A model generated the notes under the pieces. The model was not told the DNA's origin. It saw only the letters and a program-made list of their open reading frames with translations, and did no database searches. A stretch of DNA of 64,000 nucleotides from Glandiceps talaboti (Eukaryota > Hemichordata > Enteropneusta > Spengelidae): NCBI RefSeq assembly GCF_964340395.1, contig NC_135551.1, positions 2,841,001-2,905,000 of the forward strand, in the 5' to 3' direction. Both the position numbers and the translations under genes were made by a program. Positions 14,401-29,400 of this stretch are shown here, piece after piece. Each line of letters starts with the position of its first letter. Position 1 is the stretch's first letter.

Positions 14401-17400
14401 TCATTAAGTGACTCCAAGATATCATTAAAGTGACTCCACCACATCATTAAGTGACTCCATGACACCATTAAGTGATTCCACCATGACATCATTAAGTGAC
14501 TTCATGACATCATTAAGTGACTCCACCACGACATCATTAAGTGACTCCATGACATCATTAAGTGACTCCACCATGACATCATTAAGTGACTCCACCATGA
14601 CATCATTAAGTGACTCCATGACATCATTAAATGACTCCATGACATCATTAAATGACTCCACCATGACATCATTAAGTGACTTCATGACATCATTAAGTGG
14701 CTCCATGACATCATTAAGTGACTCCACCATGACATCATTAAGTGACTTCATGACATCTTTAAGTGACTCCACATCATTAAGTGACTCCACCACAACATCA
14801 TTAAGTGACTCCACGACATCATTAAGTGACTCCACCATGACATCATTAAGTGACTTCATGACATCTTTAAGTGACTCCACGACATCATTAAGTGACTCCA
14901 CCATGACATCATTAAGTGACTCCATGACACCATTAAGTGACTCCACGGCATCATTAAGTGACTCCATGACACCATTAAGTGACTCCATGACATCATTAAG
15001 TGACTCCATGACATCTTTAAGTGACTCCACGACATCATTAAGTGACTCCACCCTGACATCATTAAGTGACTTCATGACATCATTAAGTGACTCCACCACG
15101 ACATCATTAAGTGACTCCATGACATCTTTAAGTGACTCCATGACATCACTAAATGATTCCACCATGACATCATTAAGTGACTTCATGACATCATTAAGTG
15201 GCTCCATGACATCATTAAGTGACTCCACGATGACATCATTAAGTGACTTCATGACATCTTTAAGTGACTCCACATCATTAAGTGACTCCACCACATCATC
15301 ATTAAGTGACTCCACGACATCATTAAGTGACTCCACCATGATATCATTAAGTGACTTCATGACATCTTTAAGTGACTCCACGACATCATTAAGTGACTCC
15401 ACCATGACATCATTAAGTGACTCCACGACATCATTAAGTGACTCCACCATGACATCATTAAGTGATTTCATGACATCATTAAGTGACTCCACGACATCAT
15501 TAAGTGACTCCACCACGACATCATTAAGTGACTTCATGACATCTTTAAGTGGCTCCACGACATCATTAAGTGACTTCATGACATCATTAAGTGACTTCAT
15601 GACATCTTTAAGTGGCTCCACGACATCATTAAGTGACTCCACCACTATATCATTAAGTGACTTCATGACATCATTAAGTGACTCCACGACATCATTAAGT
15701 GACTCCACCATGGCATCATTAAGTGACTTCATGACATCATTAAGTGACTCCACGACATCATTAAGTGACTCCACCATGACATCATTAAGTGACTCCACCA
15801 CAACATCATTAAGTGACTTCATGACATTATTAAGTGACTCCACGACATCATTAAGTGACTCCACCACGACATCATTAAGTGACTCCATGACATCTTTAAG
15901 TGACTCCATGACAACATTAAATGACTCCACCATGACATCATTAAGTGACTTCATGACATCATTAAGTGGCTCCATGACATCATTAAGTGACTTCACGACA
16001 TCTTTAAGTGACTCCACGACATCATTAAGTGACTCCGCCACAACATCATTAAGTGACTTCATGACATCTTTAAGTGACTCCACGACATCATTAAATGACT
16101 CCACCATGACATCATTAAGTGACTTCATGATATCATTAAGTGACTCCACGACATCATTAAGTGACTCCACCATGACATCATTAAGTGACTTCATGAAATC
16201 ATTAAGTGACTCCACCCATGACATCATTAAGTGACTTCATGAAATCATTAAGTGACTCCACCATGACATCATTAAGTGATTTCATGACATCATTAAGTGA
16301 CACCACGACATCATTAAGTGACTCCACCACGACATCATTAAGTGACTTCATGACATCATTAAGTGACTCCACGACATCATTAAGTGACTCCACCATGACA
16401 TCATTAGGTGACTTCATGACATCTTTAAGTGGCTCCACGACATCATTAAGTGACTTCATGACATCATTAAGTGACTTCATGACATCTTTAAGTGGCTCCA
16501 CGACATCATTAAGTGACTCCACCACTATATCATTAAGTGACTTCATGACATCATTAAGTGACTCCACGACATCATTAAGTGACTCCACCATGGCATCATT
16601 AAGTGACTTCATGACATCATTAAGTGACTCCACGACATCATTAAATGACTCCACCATGACATCATTAAGTGACTCCACCACAACATCATTAAGTGACTTC
16701 ATGACATTAAGTGACTCCACGACATCATTAAGTGACTCCACCACGACATCATTAAGTGACTCCATGACATCTTTAAGTGACTCCATGACAACATTAAATG
16801 ACTCCACCATGACATCATTAAGTGACTTCATGACATCATTAAGTGGCTCCATGACATCATTAAGTGACTTCACGACATCTTTAAGTGACTCCACGACATC
16901 ATTAAGTGACTCCGCCACAACATCATTAAGTGACTTCATGACATCTTTAAGTGACTCCACGACATCATTAAGTGACTCCACCATGACATCATTAAGTGAC
17001 TTCATGAAATCATTAAGTGACTCCACCATGACATCATTAAGTGACTTCATGACATCATTAAGTGACTCCACGACATCATTAAGTGACTCCACCATGACAT
17101 CATTAAGTGACTTCATGACATCATTAGGTGACTTCATGACATCATTAGGTGACTCCACCATGACATCATTGAGTGGCTCCATGACATCATTAAGTGACTC
17201 CACCACGACATCATTAAGTGACTCCATGACAGCTTTAAGTGGCTCCATGACATCATTAAGTGACTCCACCATGACATCATTAAGTGACTTCATGACATCA
17301 TTAAGTGACTCCATGACATCATTAAGTGACTCCACCATGACATCATTAAGTGACTCAATGACATCTTTACACCTGGGACCCGCTCAATATTGTAGTTGGA

Positions 17401-20400
17401 CTGATACTCTGAAATTTCCAAATTATCTGTTACTTTAAGAGAAGTCCCGTGCATCCAAGTCCTCCATGGATCCTATAATATGGCGACCCATCTAAACTTG
17501 AGTAGAATACAGTGGAACTTTTTCAACCGCCTGAAGAAACTCGAACAAAAGAATGTCAATCTCCAATGTCATATCCAAAACCTAACACAACACCGTAAAC
17601 GGAATGTGACACCAACTGGACTACAAATTAAAATTCGTCCACATACTAATGGCTACAATCAACACCTCAATGAAAAATGGAAATTCACATTACTCCGAAC
17701 ACAAAAGACTTGCATAAATTTATTGATCAAAGAAAACAAGAAAGTGTTATCATCTGTTCAAAGTGACATCAAGAAGACAAAAGAAGAGATGGAAGATAAA
17801 TTCCACCCCATTGACTTAACTCACGTTCATGAAAAACTATCATCGATGACAACTAAATTAAGACAACTTAGAATAAACAAACAAAGATCGAAACTGCAAC
17901 GTCTTGTCGAAGACCAACCCGATCGCATGCATCCGGGAAATCACAGTAAACCGAATCGACGTTTTAACAAGAAGCAAAGAAACAATAGACACTCAAACAG
18001 AAAAAAGCAAACAACTCCACCCCCACCAGATACTTCAATTGTCACTAATCTGTCATCAAGTCAACTAACCGAGGCTCAAGCTAGTGTTCTCTCGAAAGGT
18101 CTTATGTTTTGCCCCACACCCAATCATATCAACTTGAATGAACTACAATCAGATATTGGTGAATTTAAACGAAAATGCAGACTTAAATACCTCTATAGAG
18201 ATAGAGAGAATCAAAGTAATCCACAAGTGAACGAAGCCGGTCCATTCAAACGCGAAAAATCTCACTACAACCCCCCTCCAAACCAAAACATAACCCTTGA
18301 AGCTTTCCTGAATGCAGTAGAACAAGACATTTTAGAACGAAAAAATTGGAAAAAAACATACAACAATATAAGCGAAGGAGAGAGGAAAGCAATCAACGAA
18401 ATTTCACATCGAGATGATATAACCATCAAAGCAGCAGACAAGGGTGGCGGTATCGTAGTCATGGATACACCATGGTACATAGACCAATGCATGAAACACC
18501 TGGATAATACAAACTTCTACAGACAACTTGATGAAGACCCAACGGATCTCTACTTAAAACAACTTGAAAGAAAAATTAAAAGATGGGAACAGAAAAAATG
18601 GATATCACGTGATCTCTCTAACAAGCTGATACCTAAAGAACCGAAGCCAGGACATTTCTACGGACTACCAAAAATTCACAAGGAGAACACACCACTACGG
18701 CCAATTATCCCACAATGCCAATCTCTTACAACCCCGCTGGCACAATATGTTGACTTTATTCTGCAACCTATCGTACATGACCTACCATCACATATTAAAG
18801 ACACCACTCATCACTTACAAGATATCAAGAACATCACAATGCCTAACACTGCCACTCTAGTCACAATGGATGTCATATCTCTGTATATACAAATATTCCC
18901 CATGAATATGGAATAAAGGCTGTACAAGAAGCACTGGAAGAGAACAATACCACAACTCCACATCCACAACTAGTCACCGAAATGATCGAATTCATTCTGA
19001 GCAAAAACTACTTCAAATTTAACGACACATTTTATTTACAAATACAAGGAACAGCAATGGGCAGTAAAATGGCCCCATCATATGCCAACATAGCAATGGG
19101 CAGTAAAATGGCCCCATCATATGCCAACATAGCAATGGGCAGTAAAATGGCCCCATCATATGCCAACATAGCAATGGGCAGTAAAATGGCCCCATCATAT
19201 GCCAACATAGCAATGGGCAGTAAAATGGCCCCATCATATGCCAACATAGCAATGGGCAGTAAAATGGCCCCATCATATGCCAACATAGCAATGGGCAGTA
19301 AAATGGCCCCATCATATGCCAACATAGCAATGGGCAGTAAAATGGCCCCATCATATGCCAACATAGCAATGGGCAGTAAAATGGCCCCATCATATGCCAA
19401 CATAGCAATGGGCAGTAAAATGGCCCCATCATATGCCAACATAGCAATGGGCAGTAAAATGGCCCCATCATATGCCAACATAGCAATGGGCAGTAAAATG
19501 GCCCCATCATATGCCAACATAGCAATGGGCAGTAAAATGGCCCCATCATATGCCAACATAGCAATGGGCAGTAAAATGGCCCCATCATATGCCAACATAG
19601 CAATGGGCAGTAAAATGGCCCCATCATATGCCAACATAGCAATGGGCAGTAAAATGGCCCCATCATATGCCAATATAGCAATGGGCAGTAAAATGGCCCC
19701 ATCATATGCCAACATAGCAATGGGCAGTAAAATGGCCTCATCATATGCCAACATAGCAATGGGCAGTAAAATGGCCCCATCATATGCCAATATAGCAATG
19801 GGAAATCATATCCAGCTCTCCACTCAAACCAGAAAAATGGAAGAGATTCATCGATGACGTCAGATTCATCTGGTTACACGGCGATCAACAACTCTCTGAC
19901 TTCCATACTCACTGCAATTCGATCCATCCTACACTCCAATTCACCATGGAACACAGCACTTCAGAAATTGCATTCCTTGACACAAAGATGTTCATAAAGA
20001 ACAACGAACTCCATACAACTGTATACAGCAAACCCACTGATAAACATTCATATCTTCTGCCATCGTCCTGTCATCCACGCCATGTCTTCAAATCCATCCC
20101 TTATAGTCAAGCTCTACGATACAGGCGTATATGCTCGGATAACACGCTATACACCGCTGAAACAAAAAAACTAGAACACCAACTAACTAATAGAAAGTAT
20201 AAACAGACTACAATTTCCAATGCCATCCAGAAAGCCAGAGATACTCAACGCAATCACCTGCTTCAATACAAGGACAAAAATAAGGACTCACAAGGAAGAA
20301 TACCATTTGTTTTAACCTACCATCCATCACTACCAAGCATATCCACCATAATTCGTAAACACTGGTCCATACTCAACTCTGATCAACAAACCAAAGATAC

Positions 20401-23400
20401 CTTTCATACACCACCTATTATCTCCTATAAACAACCGCCCAATCTCAAAAAGATCCTGGTAAGAGCCAACATCAAAGAAACAACAAAAAGTAAAGACCCG
20501 GGGAACTGCAAGCCATGCAACAAATGTAAAGTGTGCCCTTCAATGATCATACACAACAATGACAGAATCACGAACCCCATGACAAAGAAATCATACCCGA
20601 TCACTGGACAACTAACATGCAGCACAAGGAACTTAATATATGTCATCAACTGTTCAAAATGTAACATGTTATACATAGGAGAAACAAAACGGGAACTTCG
20701 TGTACGTATCAAGGAACACATATACAGTATCAAAACACACAAGGACACCCCAGTAGCCGCTCATTTTAACAGTCAATGTCACAGCATGAATGATTTCCAA
20801 TTCTCAGGACTCTGTAAAGTATTTTCCAAAACAGATAAGATTAGAAAACAGCTTGAACTTAAAATAGTCCATGAGTTAGATACACTTTCACCAAACGGCT
20901 TGAACAAAAAAGACTGGTAACCCATGTGACCCCGTTTGTTCTATATACCCCCTAGCCCATTCATTTTCTTTTTTAATTTACACTCAGCTAGGTGGGCCTT
21001 TCTCAATCACTTGTCAGTAACATCCATGATCCGCTCGGTTGACACGTAGTTTACCTGTGTGCCGTTTGAACCACTTTGTAAGTCTTTTATTTTGTTCAAC
21101 ACTTCCATTTTTCGAACTTTTTATTCACCTGTATCATTTTACCAAGTATCCTTTTATATTTTATGCTTTTATTGTATCACTGCCCAATATCTAGTTTTTT
21201 ACCGGTCCTTTTCACTGCTTTTATTCATTTTTAGTACCCTGAGGAAGGTCTTCTGTGAAAGACCGAAACGTCGGAAAAATAAAGAATTTTAACTTTGGAA
21301 ACTGGTCTCTTGGTTTTATTCCTAAATCATCAAGCATCTTCAAGAACTGTTTCCGAATATAACACCTGGGACCCGCTCAATATTGTAGTTGGACTGATAC
21401 TCTGAAATTTCCAAGACATCTTTAAGTGACTCCATGACATCATTAAATGACTCCACAACATTATTCTTTCATCAACACCTGTACTGCTACATAATTTAAC
21501 AATTTTGTCTGAATACCATATGAACAAGGTTTAATAAACTCATCTTTGTATCTGGTTGAATTAAATTAATTATTGGAATTTTGACCCTGAAGTTGAAGGT
21601 CAAAATGAAATACTGACCCTGAAGTTGAAGGTCAAAGTGAGATACTGACCCTGAAGTTGAAGGTCAAGGTGAAATACTGACCCTGAAGTTGAAGGTCAAG
21701 GTGAAATACTGACCCTGAAGTTGAAGGTCAAGGTGAAATACTGACCCTGAAGTTGAATGTCAAGGTGAAATACTGACCCTGAAGTTGAAGGTCAAGGTGA
21801 AATACTGACCCTGAAGTTGAAGGTCAAGGTGAAATACAATTATGAGACTGATAACATAGCTGTAAAGATTTGAAATAAGTGTTGATATTTTTTTATTCTT
21901 GGCATACTGACAAAAATGGGACAACAAATATGACCACCATTCATTATATGACATAAGCACCGAAATGCTGTGTGTGTAACTACATAAAAGTTATTGCAGG
22001 ACTCAGAACTTACCCTTCTCCTCTTCTTACTGGTAAAATTAAAGAGTATAGGACAGCTAGATGTCTGGTTTTCATACACAAGTCTGGACCTTGAACCCTA
22101 CCCAATAGATAAAAACATCACACTTTAGTAAAGCTAGTCTGTAATATTATGTCATGATGGGGTGTCCTCACACACACCCATCAACCCATTTCACTGTCCT
22201 CACACACCCATCAACCCCTTTCACTGTCCTCACACACACCCATCAACCCCTTTCACTGTCCTCACACCCATCAACCCATTTCACTGTCCTCACACACCCA
22301 TCAACCCCTTTCACTGACTGTAATGTATGCCATGATGGGGAGTCCTCACACACACCCATCAACCCCTTTCACTGTCCTCACACACCCATCAACCCTTTCA
22401 CTGTCCTCACACACACCCATCAACCCCTTTCACTGTCCTCACACACCCATCAACCCCTTTCACTGTCCTCACACACACCCATCAACCCATTTCACTGTCC
22501 TCACACACACCCATCAACCCCTTTCACTGTCCTCACACACACCCATCAACCCCTTTCACTGTCCTCACACACACCCATCAACCCATTTCACTGTCCTCAC
22601 ACACACCCATCAACCCCTTTCACTGTCCTCACACACACCCATCAACCCCTTTCACTGTCCTCACACACACCCATCAACCCATTTCACTGTCCTCACACAC
22701 CCATCAACCCCTTTCACTGACTGTAATGTATGCCATGATGGGGAGTCCTCACACACACCCATCAACCCCTTTCACGGTCCTCACACACCCATCAACCCCT
22801 TTCACTGTCCTCACACACACCCATCAACCCTTTCACTGTCCTCACACACACCCATCAACCCCTTTCACTGTCCTCACACACACCCATCAACCCATTTCAC
22901 TGTCCTCACACACACCCATCAACCCCTTTCACTGTCCTCAAACACACCCATCAACCCATTTCACTGTCCTCACACACCCATCAACCCCTTTCACTGTCCT
23001 CACACACACCCATCAACCCCTTTCACTGTCCTCAAACACACCCATCAACCCATTTCACTGTCCTCACACACCCATCAACCCCTTTCACTGACTGTAATGT
23101 ATGCCATGATGGGGAGTCCTCACACACACCCATCAACCCCTTTCACTGTCCTCACACACCCATCAACCCTTTCACTGTCCTCACACACACCCATCAACCC
23201 CTTTCACTGTCCTCACACACCCATCAACCCCTTTCACTGTCCTCTCACACACCCATCAACCCATTTCACTGTCCTCACACACACCCATCAACCCCTTTCA
23301 CTGTCCTCACACACACCCATCAACCCCTTTCACTGTCCTCACACACACCCATCAACCCCTTTCACTGTCCTCACACACACCCATCAACCCATTTCACTGT

Positions 23401-26400
23401 CCTCACACACACCCATCAACCCCTTTCACTGTCCTCGGTCACACACACCCATCAACCCCTTTCACTGTCCTCACACACACCCATCAACCCATTTCACTAT
23501 CCTCACACACCCATCAACCCCTTTCACTGACTGTAATGTATGCCATGATGGGGAGTCCTCACACACACCCATCAACCCCTTTCACTGTCCTCACACACCC
23601 ATCAACCCTTTCACTGTCCTCACACACACCCATCAACCCCTTTCACTGTCCTCACACACACCCATCAACCCCTTTCACTGTCCTCACACACACCCATCAA
23701 CCCATTTCACTGTCCTCACACACACCTATCAACCCCTTTCACTGTCCTCACACACCCATCAACCCCATTCACTGTCCTCACACACACCCATCAACCCCTT
23801 TCACTGTCCTCACACACACCCATCAACCCTTTCACTGTTCTCACACACACCCATCAACCCCTTTCACTGTCCTCACACACACCCATCAACCCCTTTCGCT
23901 GTCCTCACACACACCCATCAACCCTTTCACTGTCCTCACACACACCCATCAACGCTTTCACTGTCCTCACACACACCCATCAACCCCTTTCACTGTCCTC
24001 ACACACACCCATCAACCCCTTTCACTGTCCTCACACACACCCATCAACCCCTTTCACTGTCCTCACACACACCCATCAACCCTTTCACTGTCCTCACACA
24101 CACCCATCAACCCCTTTCACTGTCCTCACACACACCCATCAACCCCTTTCACTGTCCTCACACACACCCATCAACCCCTTTCACTGTCCTCACACACACC
24201 CATCAACCCTTTCACTGTCCTCACATGTGACACACCCATCAACCCCTTTCACTGTCCTCACACACACCCATCAACCCTTTCACTGTCCTCACATGTGACA
24301 CACCCATCAACCCCTTTCACTGTCCTCACACACACCCATCAACCCCTTTCACTGTCCTCACACACACCCATCAACCCCTTTCACTGTCCTCACACACACC
24401 CATCAACCCCTTTCACTGTCCTCACACACACCCATCAACCCCTTTCACTGTCCTCACACACACCCATCAGCTCTTTCACTGTCCTCACACACACCCATCA
24501 ACTCTTTCACTGTCCTCACACACACCCATCAACCAATTTCACTGTCCTCACACACACCCATCAACCCTTTCACTGTCCTCACATGTGACACACCCATCAA
24601 CCCCTTTCACTGTCCTCACACACACCCATCAACCCCTTTCACTGACATAGAGCAGGCTGGTGAGGGTGGAGTAACACCACATATCTTCCAGTCTAACTAT
24701 AGGAACAGCTTGTATGAAATGTTCAATCAGAAATCATACATGTTATTGTTATGAATTGTACATATGTCTAATATTTAGAAGTACTGTAGTCCTAGTTATC
24801 AGTTTTCATCAAGTTAAACATAAAATCTAAACTTACTCTAAACTCCACAGGTAGTTCTGTTTTGTTTACCAACCAATATGGAGAATACAGAAATACATCC
24901 ATTGTATTGGCATGGGTTGTATGTATACTCAGATTCAGGTATTTGAACCTGTCCTCTTCATGATCATTGGTTTCCATGACAACCATTTCAAATGGTTTGA
25001 GTTGCCTGGATAAATGCAGGTATCCCTCCCAGTCAGCTGACAAGTAATCATACATCTACGGGAAATTGAAATATATATGTATGAATGATATATATACAAC
25101 AAGTATACATACCTGTATGTGAAGTCTCTGAGATAGGTTATCATATTTGACAATAAGTTTACATACCTGTATGTGAAGTCTCTGAGATAGGCTATCTTTA
25201 AGATTAACTGTAAACATTGGTAGATTTTCTCCTGCTCCAAGGGTTGCTGGTGGTGTAGTCTAAACACGGAAGAAAATACAAAAAGTAGGAATCACTATAC
25301 TATGTCAACCAATGAAATGTAAATCATTTTGTTTTAGAAATATGGCTGCCTATCTGATACTTGATAAGAGTATACCAATGCATATATATGGTACAATACT
25401 TACCTCCAAGGCATATACAATACTGTATGGCAAATAATTGTGAAGAATAAGAGGAGGATGTAGATTAAGCACATAGATAGGAGTTCCTTCTGGTATCTTC
25501 AATGGAATCTTGCTAAAAGTGACTTCTTCGCAGATTACCTAGGGAGTCAAATAAAATACAATGTGTGATTTCATTAATCAAATAATCTATTTCAGATTTA
25601 GTATAAAATGAGTGACACTGTTTAATATTTGATGCGACAAGTACATATTTTATGTTAGCCATCATAGACCATACATTGGAAGACAATTCCTAGTACATGT
25701 AATTACTGTATATGCCTGTGTATTGTTGTCTGTGTCTGTGTCTGTGGCCAATTACATGTAATGCTTATTAGATTGTATGTCTCTTACCACCTGTGGTTTG
25801 GGTTGAAACCCACCTAGGCCTTGTACCTGCAGCAAACCAATTCAGTTGTGCTAACAAATAAACCAGGTCTGATGTATGATGGATGATGCTCTATTTTCCA
25901 CCTACCAAACACTGAAGGTTTCCCCCACCAACTCCACTTTCCTCTCTTGTTAGCACACTGTTGTTATTTTTACCACACTATACCAACTGAAGGTATAGCT
26001 GTGTAATAAAGTTTAACACTAGGGTGTTGCTCAGTGGTAACAATTGAAAAAACATTATAATTTATTCGGACTAAAATTTATGTTTAGTGGTCACTAAGAA
26101 TGACCACTATAGGGGGTAGTATCATTTCACAGGGTGACCAAATATCAGTATTTTCAATGGGTTCAAGCTGAATCCAAATAATAAACGAGCCACAGGGAAA
26201 TTTACTTATTTATTACTTTTTGTGCAATTCCTATGAAATTATTCAGTACAAGGTTACACCAACACTTACCTTGATGTTAAAGTTAGGTTCTGATGCTTGC
26301 TTTGCTTTACAAGAGAACACACTTTGTCTAGAATCTGATGCTGACATCTGCTGCCATTTCACAGCATTCTCACATACAAAATATCTAGAAAACAAAGCAT

Positions 26401-29400
26401 GTCATGGATCACTGTCAAATTACTATTTTAAGGTCCTATGGCCTCAGTAACGTTCTGCAAAAGTTTTTGAATATAAATTATGTTTCTTAAATTTCCAAAA
26501 ATATTAAAATTGTCCCTATTTTGGTTTTGGAATTATGTTACAATTAACATTACAGAAAGTTTGCACTCCTTGTGTAAGCTGGTGGTTCTGAAAGCCATCT
26601 TGTAGTTCAATGTTGTATTAAAGATCAAGAATAAGTTGCAAATCAGCACCCCTAACCCTCTGAAAAAGTTGATTCCAGACATAACATAAATTATACAGTA
26701 CTGTCAGTAGGTTATACTTACCCCAGTCCAACTGGACATAGATAAAGTCCACAATGGTAGGCAATGTAGAGTGGGATTTCAAAGTCTGATTTAGGTCTTG
26801 CTACACCTAATAGAGTCCATTCCTCATCGTATTCACCAGGGATTGCTGGTCCTTCTAAGATCTGTAAATCTAGTTGTTTATAGTACAGTTCTACTGGTAT
26901 TGGTAAATGATTGTGTATCTATGGCAACAAGATCAATAAACATGTTTATAGTACAGTTCTATTGGTATTGGTAAATGATTGCGTATCTATGGCAATGAGA
27001 TCAATAGACATGTTTATAGTACTGCTCTACTGGTATTGGTAAATGATTGTATCTATGGCAACAAGATCAACAAAGCAATCAAAGCAATCTAATACTGCAG
27101 TAGGGTAGTATTTCTGACGACTTTCAAGATCTTGCAGTTTACATTTTTGGGGACTTCCAGTGTTTATACACAATCCTGATTACAAGGTGATTAAAGGCAG
27201 CACTATCTCCCATTTGTGTAATCTACCACATTGTGTCTATCTTACTAAGCCAAAAGCTGACTGATTACTAACCTGTAATGGTGATCTAACATTGACTGTT
27301 TTCCTTCCATGGCTGACATCTACTTCATGAATAATGGAATAACTTGTATTGTTATTCTACAGGTACAAAACGGTGACAGAAAAATTCAAGTTGTTCAACT
27401 TTTGTACCATGTAATTGATTGATCATTGTTAAATCATTTGTTCGGCCATATGTACCTAAATTGTATTTCTTCATTCATATAGCCCAACTAAACAGTGTGA
27501 AATGTAATTGATTACTTGCTGTCAAGTGTATTAAAAGATGTTGTCCAACTAAATAGTGTGAAATACTATTAGTAACATATGCTGTCCAAGTAAATATTAT
27601 GACATGGATCTACCTTCTGTGGTTTAAGTGGATACAATAGTTTACCAGCTCTTTTGTTGGATGCATATTTGACAGGTTCAAAGCCTTCAAGCTGAAAAAG
27701 TAAAAAGAAGAGAAGATGAAATTAAGTTTACATTGGGTGTACTGCATTGTTCTGTAGCATCCACTGTATATAAATTTACATTGGGTGTACTGCATTGTTC
27801 TGTAGCATCCACTGTATATAAATTTACATTGGGTGTACTGCATTGTTCTGTAGCATCCACTGTATATAAGTTTACATTGGGTGTACTGCATTATTCTGTA
27901 GCATCCATTGTATATGAAAGTGCACAGATAAGTCAAAATGGTTTGGTTCCTTTTATCATTCATGGTAAACTTACAAACTTTGCAGTATAGATTTACTGGA
28001 TACTACCACTAACTACATAGATTTTTGTCTCCATAAATGTAGGGTAAATTCGTATCTATTAAATGTTGACTTTACTGGACAGGATCAGCTCCTTACCATT
28101 AATATTGATATTTGCTAACAGGACAGCATTACCATTCATTCTGTCTATATGGTAAAAGTCTGGACTACAGCTTGACATGGTAAAGCCATATGCATAGTAA
28201 GTTGGACAAGATGACTAAGCAACACATCTTATCACTAGTAAGATGATGAGGTGAACTTTGTACTGACCTCAATTCCCATGTAATTTTTACTGGCTAGTCT
28301 GTCAGATATACTTTCTACTATGGTGTCATGAACATCATAATGGACACCTGACATTGCCACATTGGTGACTACAGATAATGCATTGGACAGGAAACTGAAT
28401 GTATCCACACTGTAAACAGTAACATAAATACAAAGAAGAGAAAGTCTTAGAGCATTCACAGGTAAATTGAAAATGTTGAAACAGTAAACTAACATTATGA
28501 TATATTTACAATACATTGAAATTTTGATTTTAGTCTACATGACTACATGTTGTAATTGAAATAAGTATTCCTACTTTAATTATTGTTACCATGGCTACTA
28601 CTATGTACATGTGGGATAGTGATGTTGTACCTTTCAGTATCCTCATTTTCCAACGTTGTCTCATCTTGACCAGTACCAGCTGATTCACCCATACTTGTCA
28701 CTGTGTCACCTGATTCTGGTGCATTGTCTATTCTACTGTCCAGTACATCAGGTTTTGACACACTGCCTACTGACTTCACACTCCTGGTCTCAACGGTGGC
28801 ATCCTCAACTACAGGTTTCATCTTTATGTGATAAAACAAAAAGAACTGAGACTACAGCATGTGTCAATGATCATTGTAACAGGAATCTGTGTATAACAAG
28901 TCTCTTAATGGCAACATAGACAATGCACATAGTTTATTCTAAGAATAGAATTGATTAATAGTGAAGCAATTTCTAAGAAGATAGGTTTTGATATTCATGA
29001 TATCATGATAATGAGGAAAAGTATCACAAGTAACATTATAGGGGTTACAAATAACAATGTCCTCATCAAGCTACCTATATCACTGATGCACTGCAATATA
29101 TTGATGCATAAAATTCATGTAGGTTTGTGTCTTCGTACAAAATTTAGTAAGGTCAGATCAAAAGAGTTCCACAATTATGTGCATATACTGAGGTTTGTTG
29201 TATTAGACATCATTCTGTACGTCTAACTGTTAGACATCATTCTGTATGTCTGGCTGTTAGACATCATTCTGTACATCTAGCTGTTAGACATCATTCTGTA
29301 CGTCTGGCTGTTAGACATCATTCTGTATGTCTGGCTGTTAGACATCATTCTGTACCTCTAGCTGTTAGACATCATTCTGTACGTCTAGCTGTTAGACATC

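Larger units (their letters stand above)
17369..21414 (+). mobile_element. Penelope-like retroelement (RT plus GIY-YIG), nearly full length
   Basis: Flanked by a 53-bp direct repeat (17369-17421 and 21362-21414, starting ACACCTGGGACCCGCTC), as in PLE terminal repeats. GACATCTTTA occurs on both sides (17360-17369, 21415-21424) and may be a target duplication, though the host array already contains it. It encodes a reverse transcriptase and C-terminal GIY-YIG endonuclease, broken by two frameshifts. It ends with CTGAGGAAGG..GACCGAAACGTCGG and an A-rich tail. Inserted opposite to VPS13 inside a minisatellite in intron 30. Confidence 0.95.

Noticed and set aside
14425-17338. Open frames of 591, 600, 410 and 378 codons on both strands
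   Set aside because: Entirely 18/21-bp minisatellite, mirrored on both strands; unit lengths divisible by three explain them.
19019-19798. Minus-strand frames of 252-259 codons (ILAYDGAILLPIA)
   Set aside because: Reverse complement of the 39-bp RT motif-B array of the plus-strand Penelope-like element.
22154-24588. Long plus-strand frames rich in HTPINPFHCP
   Set aside because: Tandem repeat without stops in any plus frame; overlapping frames are equally long, which a real gene would not show.
28576-28839. ATG at the start of exon 21 as a possible gene start
   Set aside because: Preceded by a usable acceptor and in phase with exon 20; more simply an internal Met.
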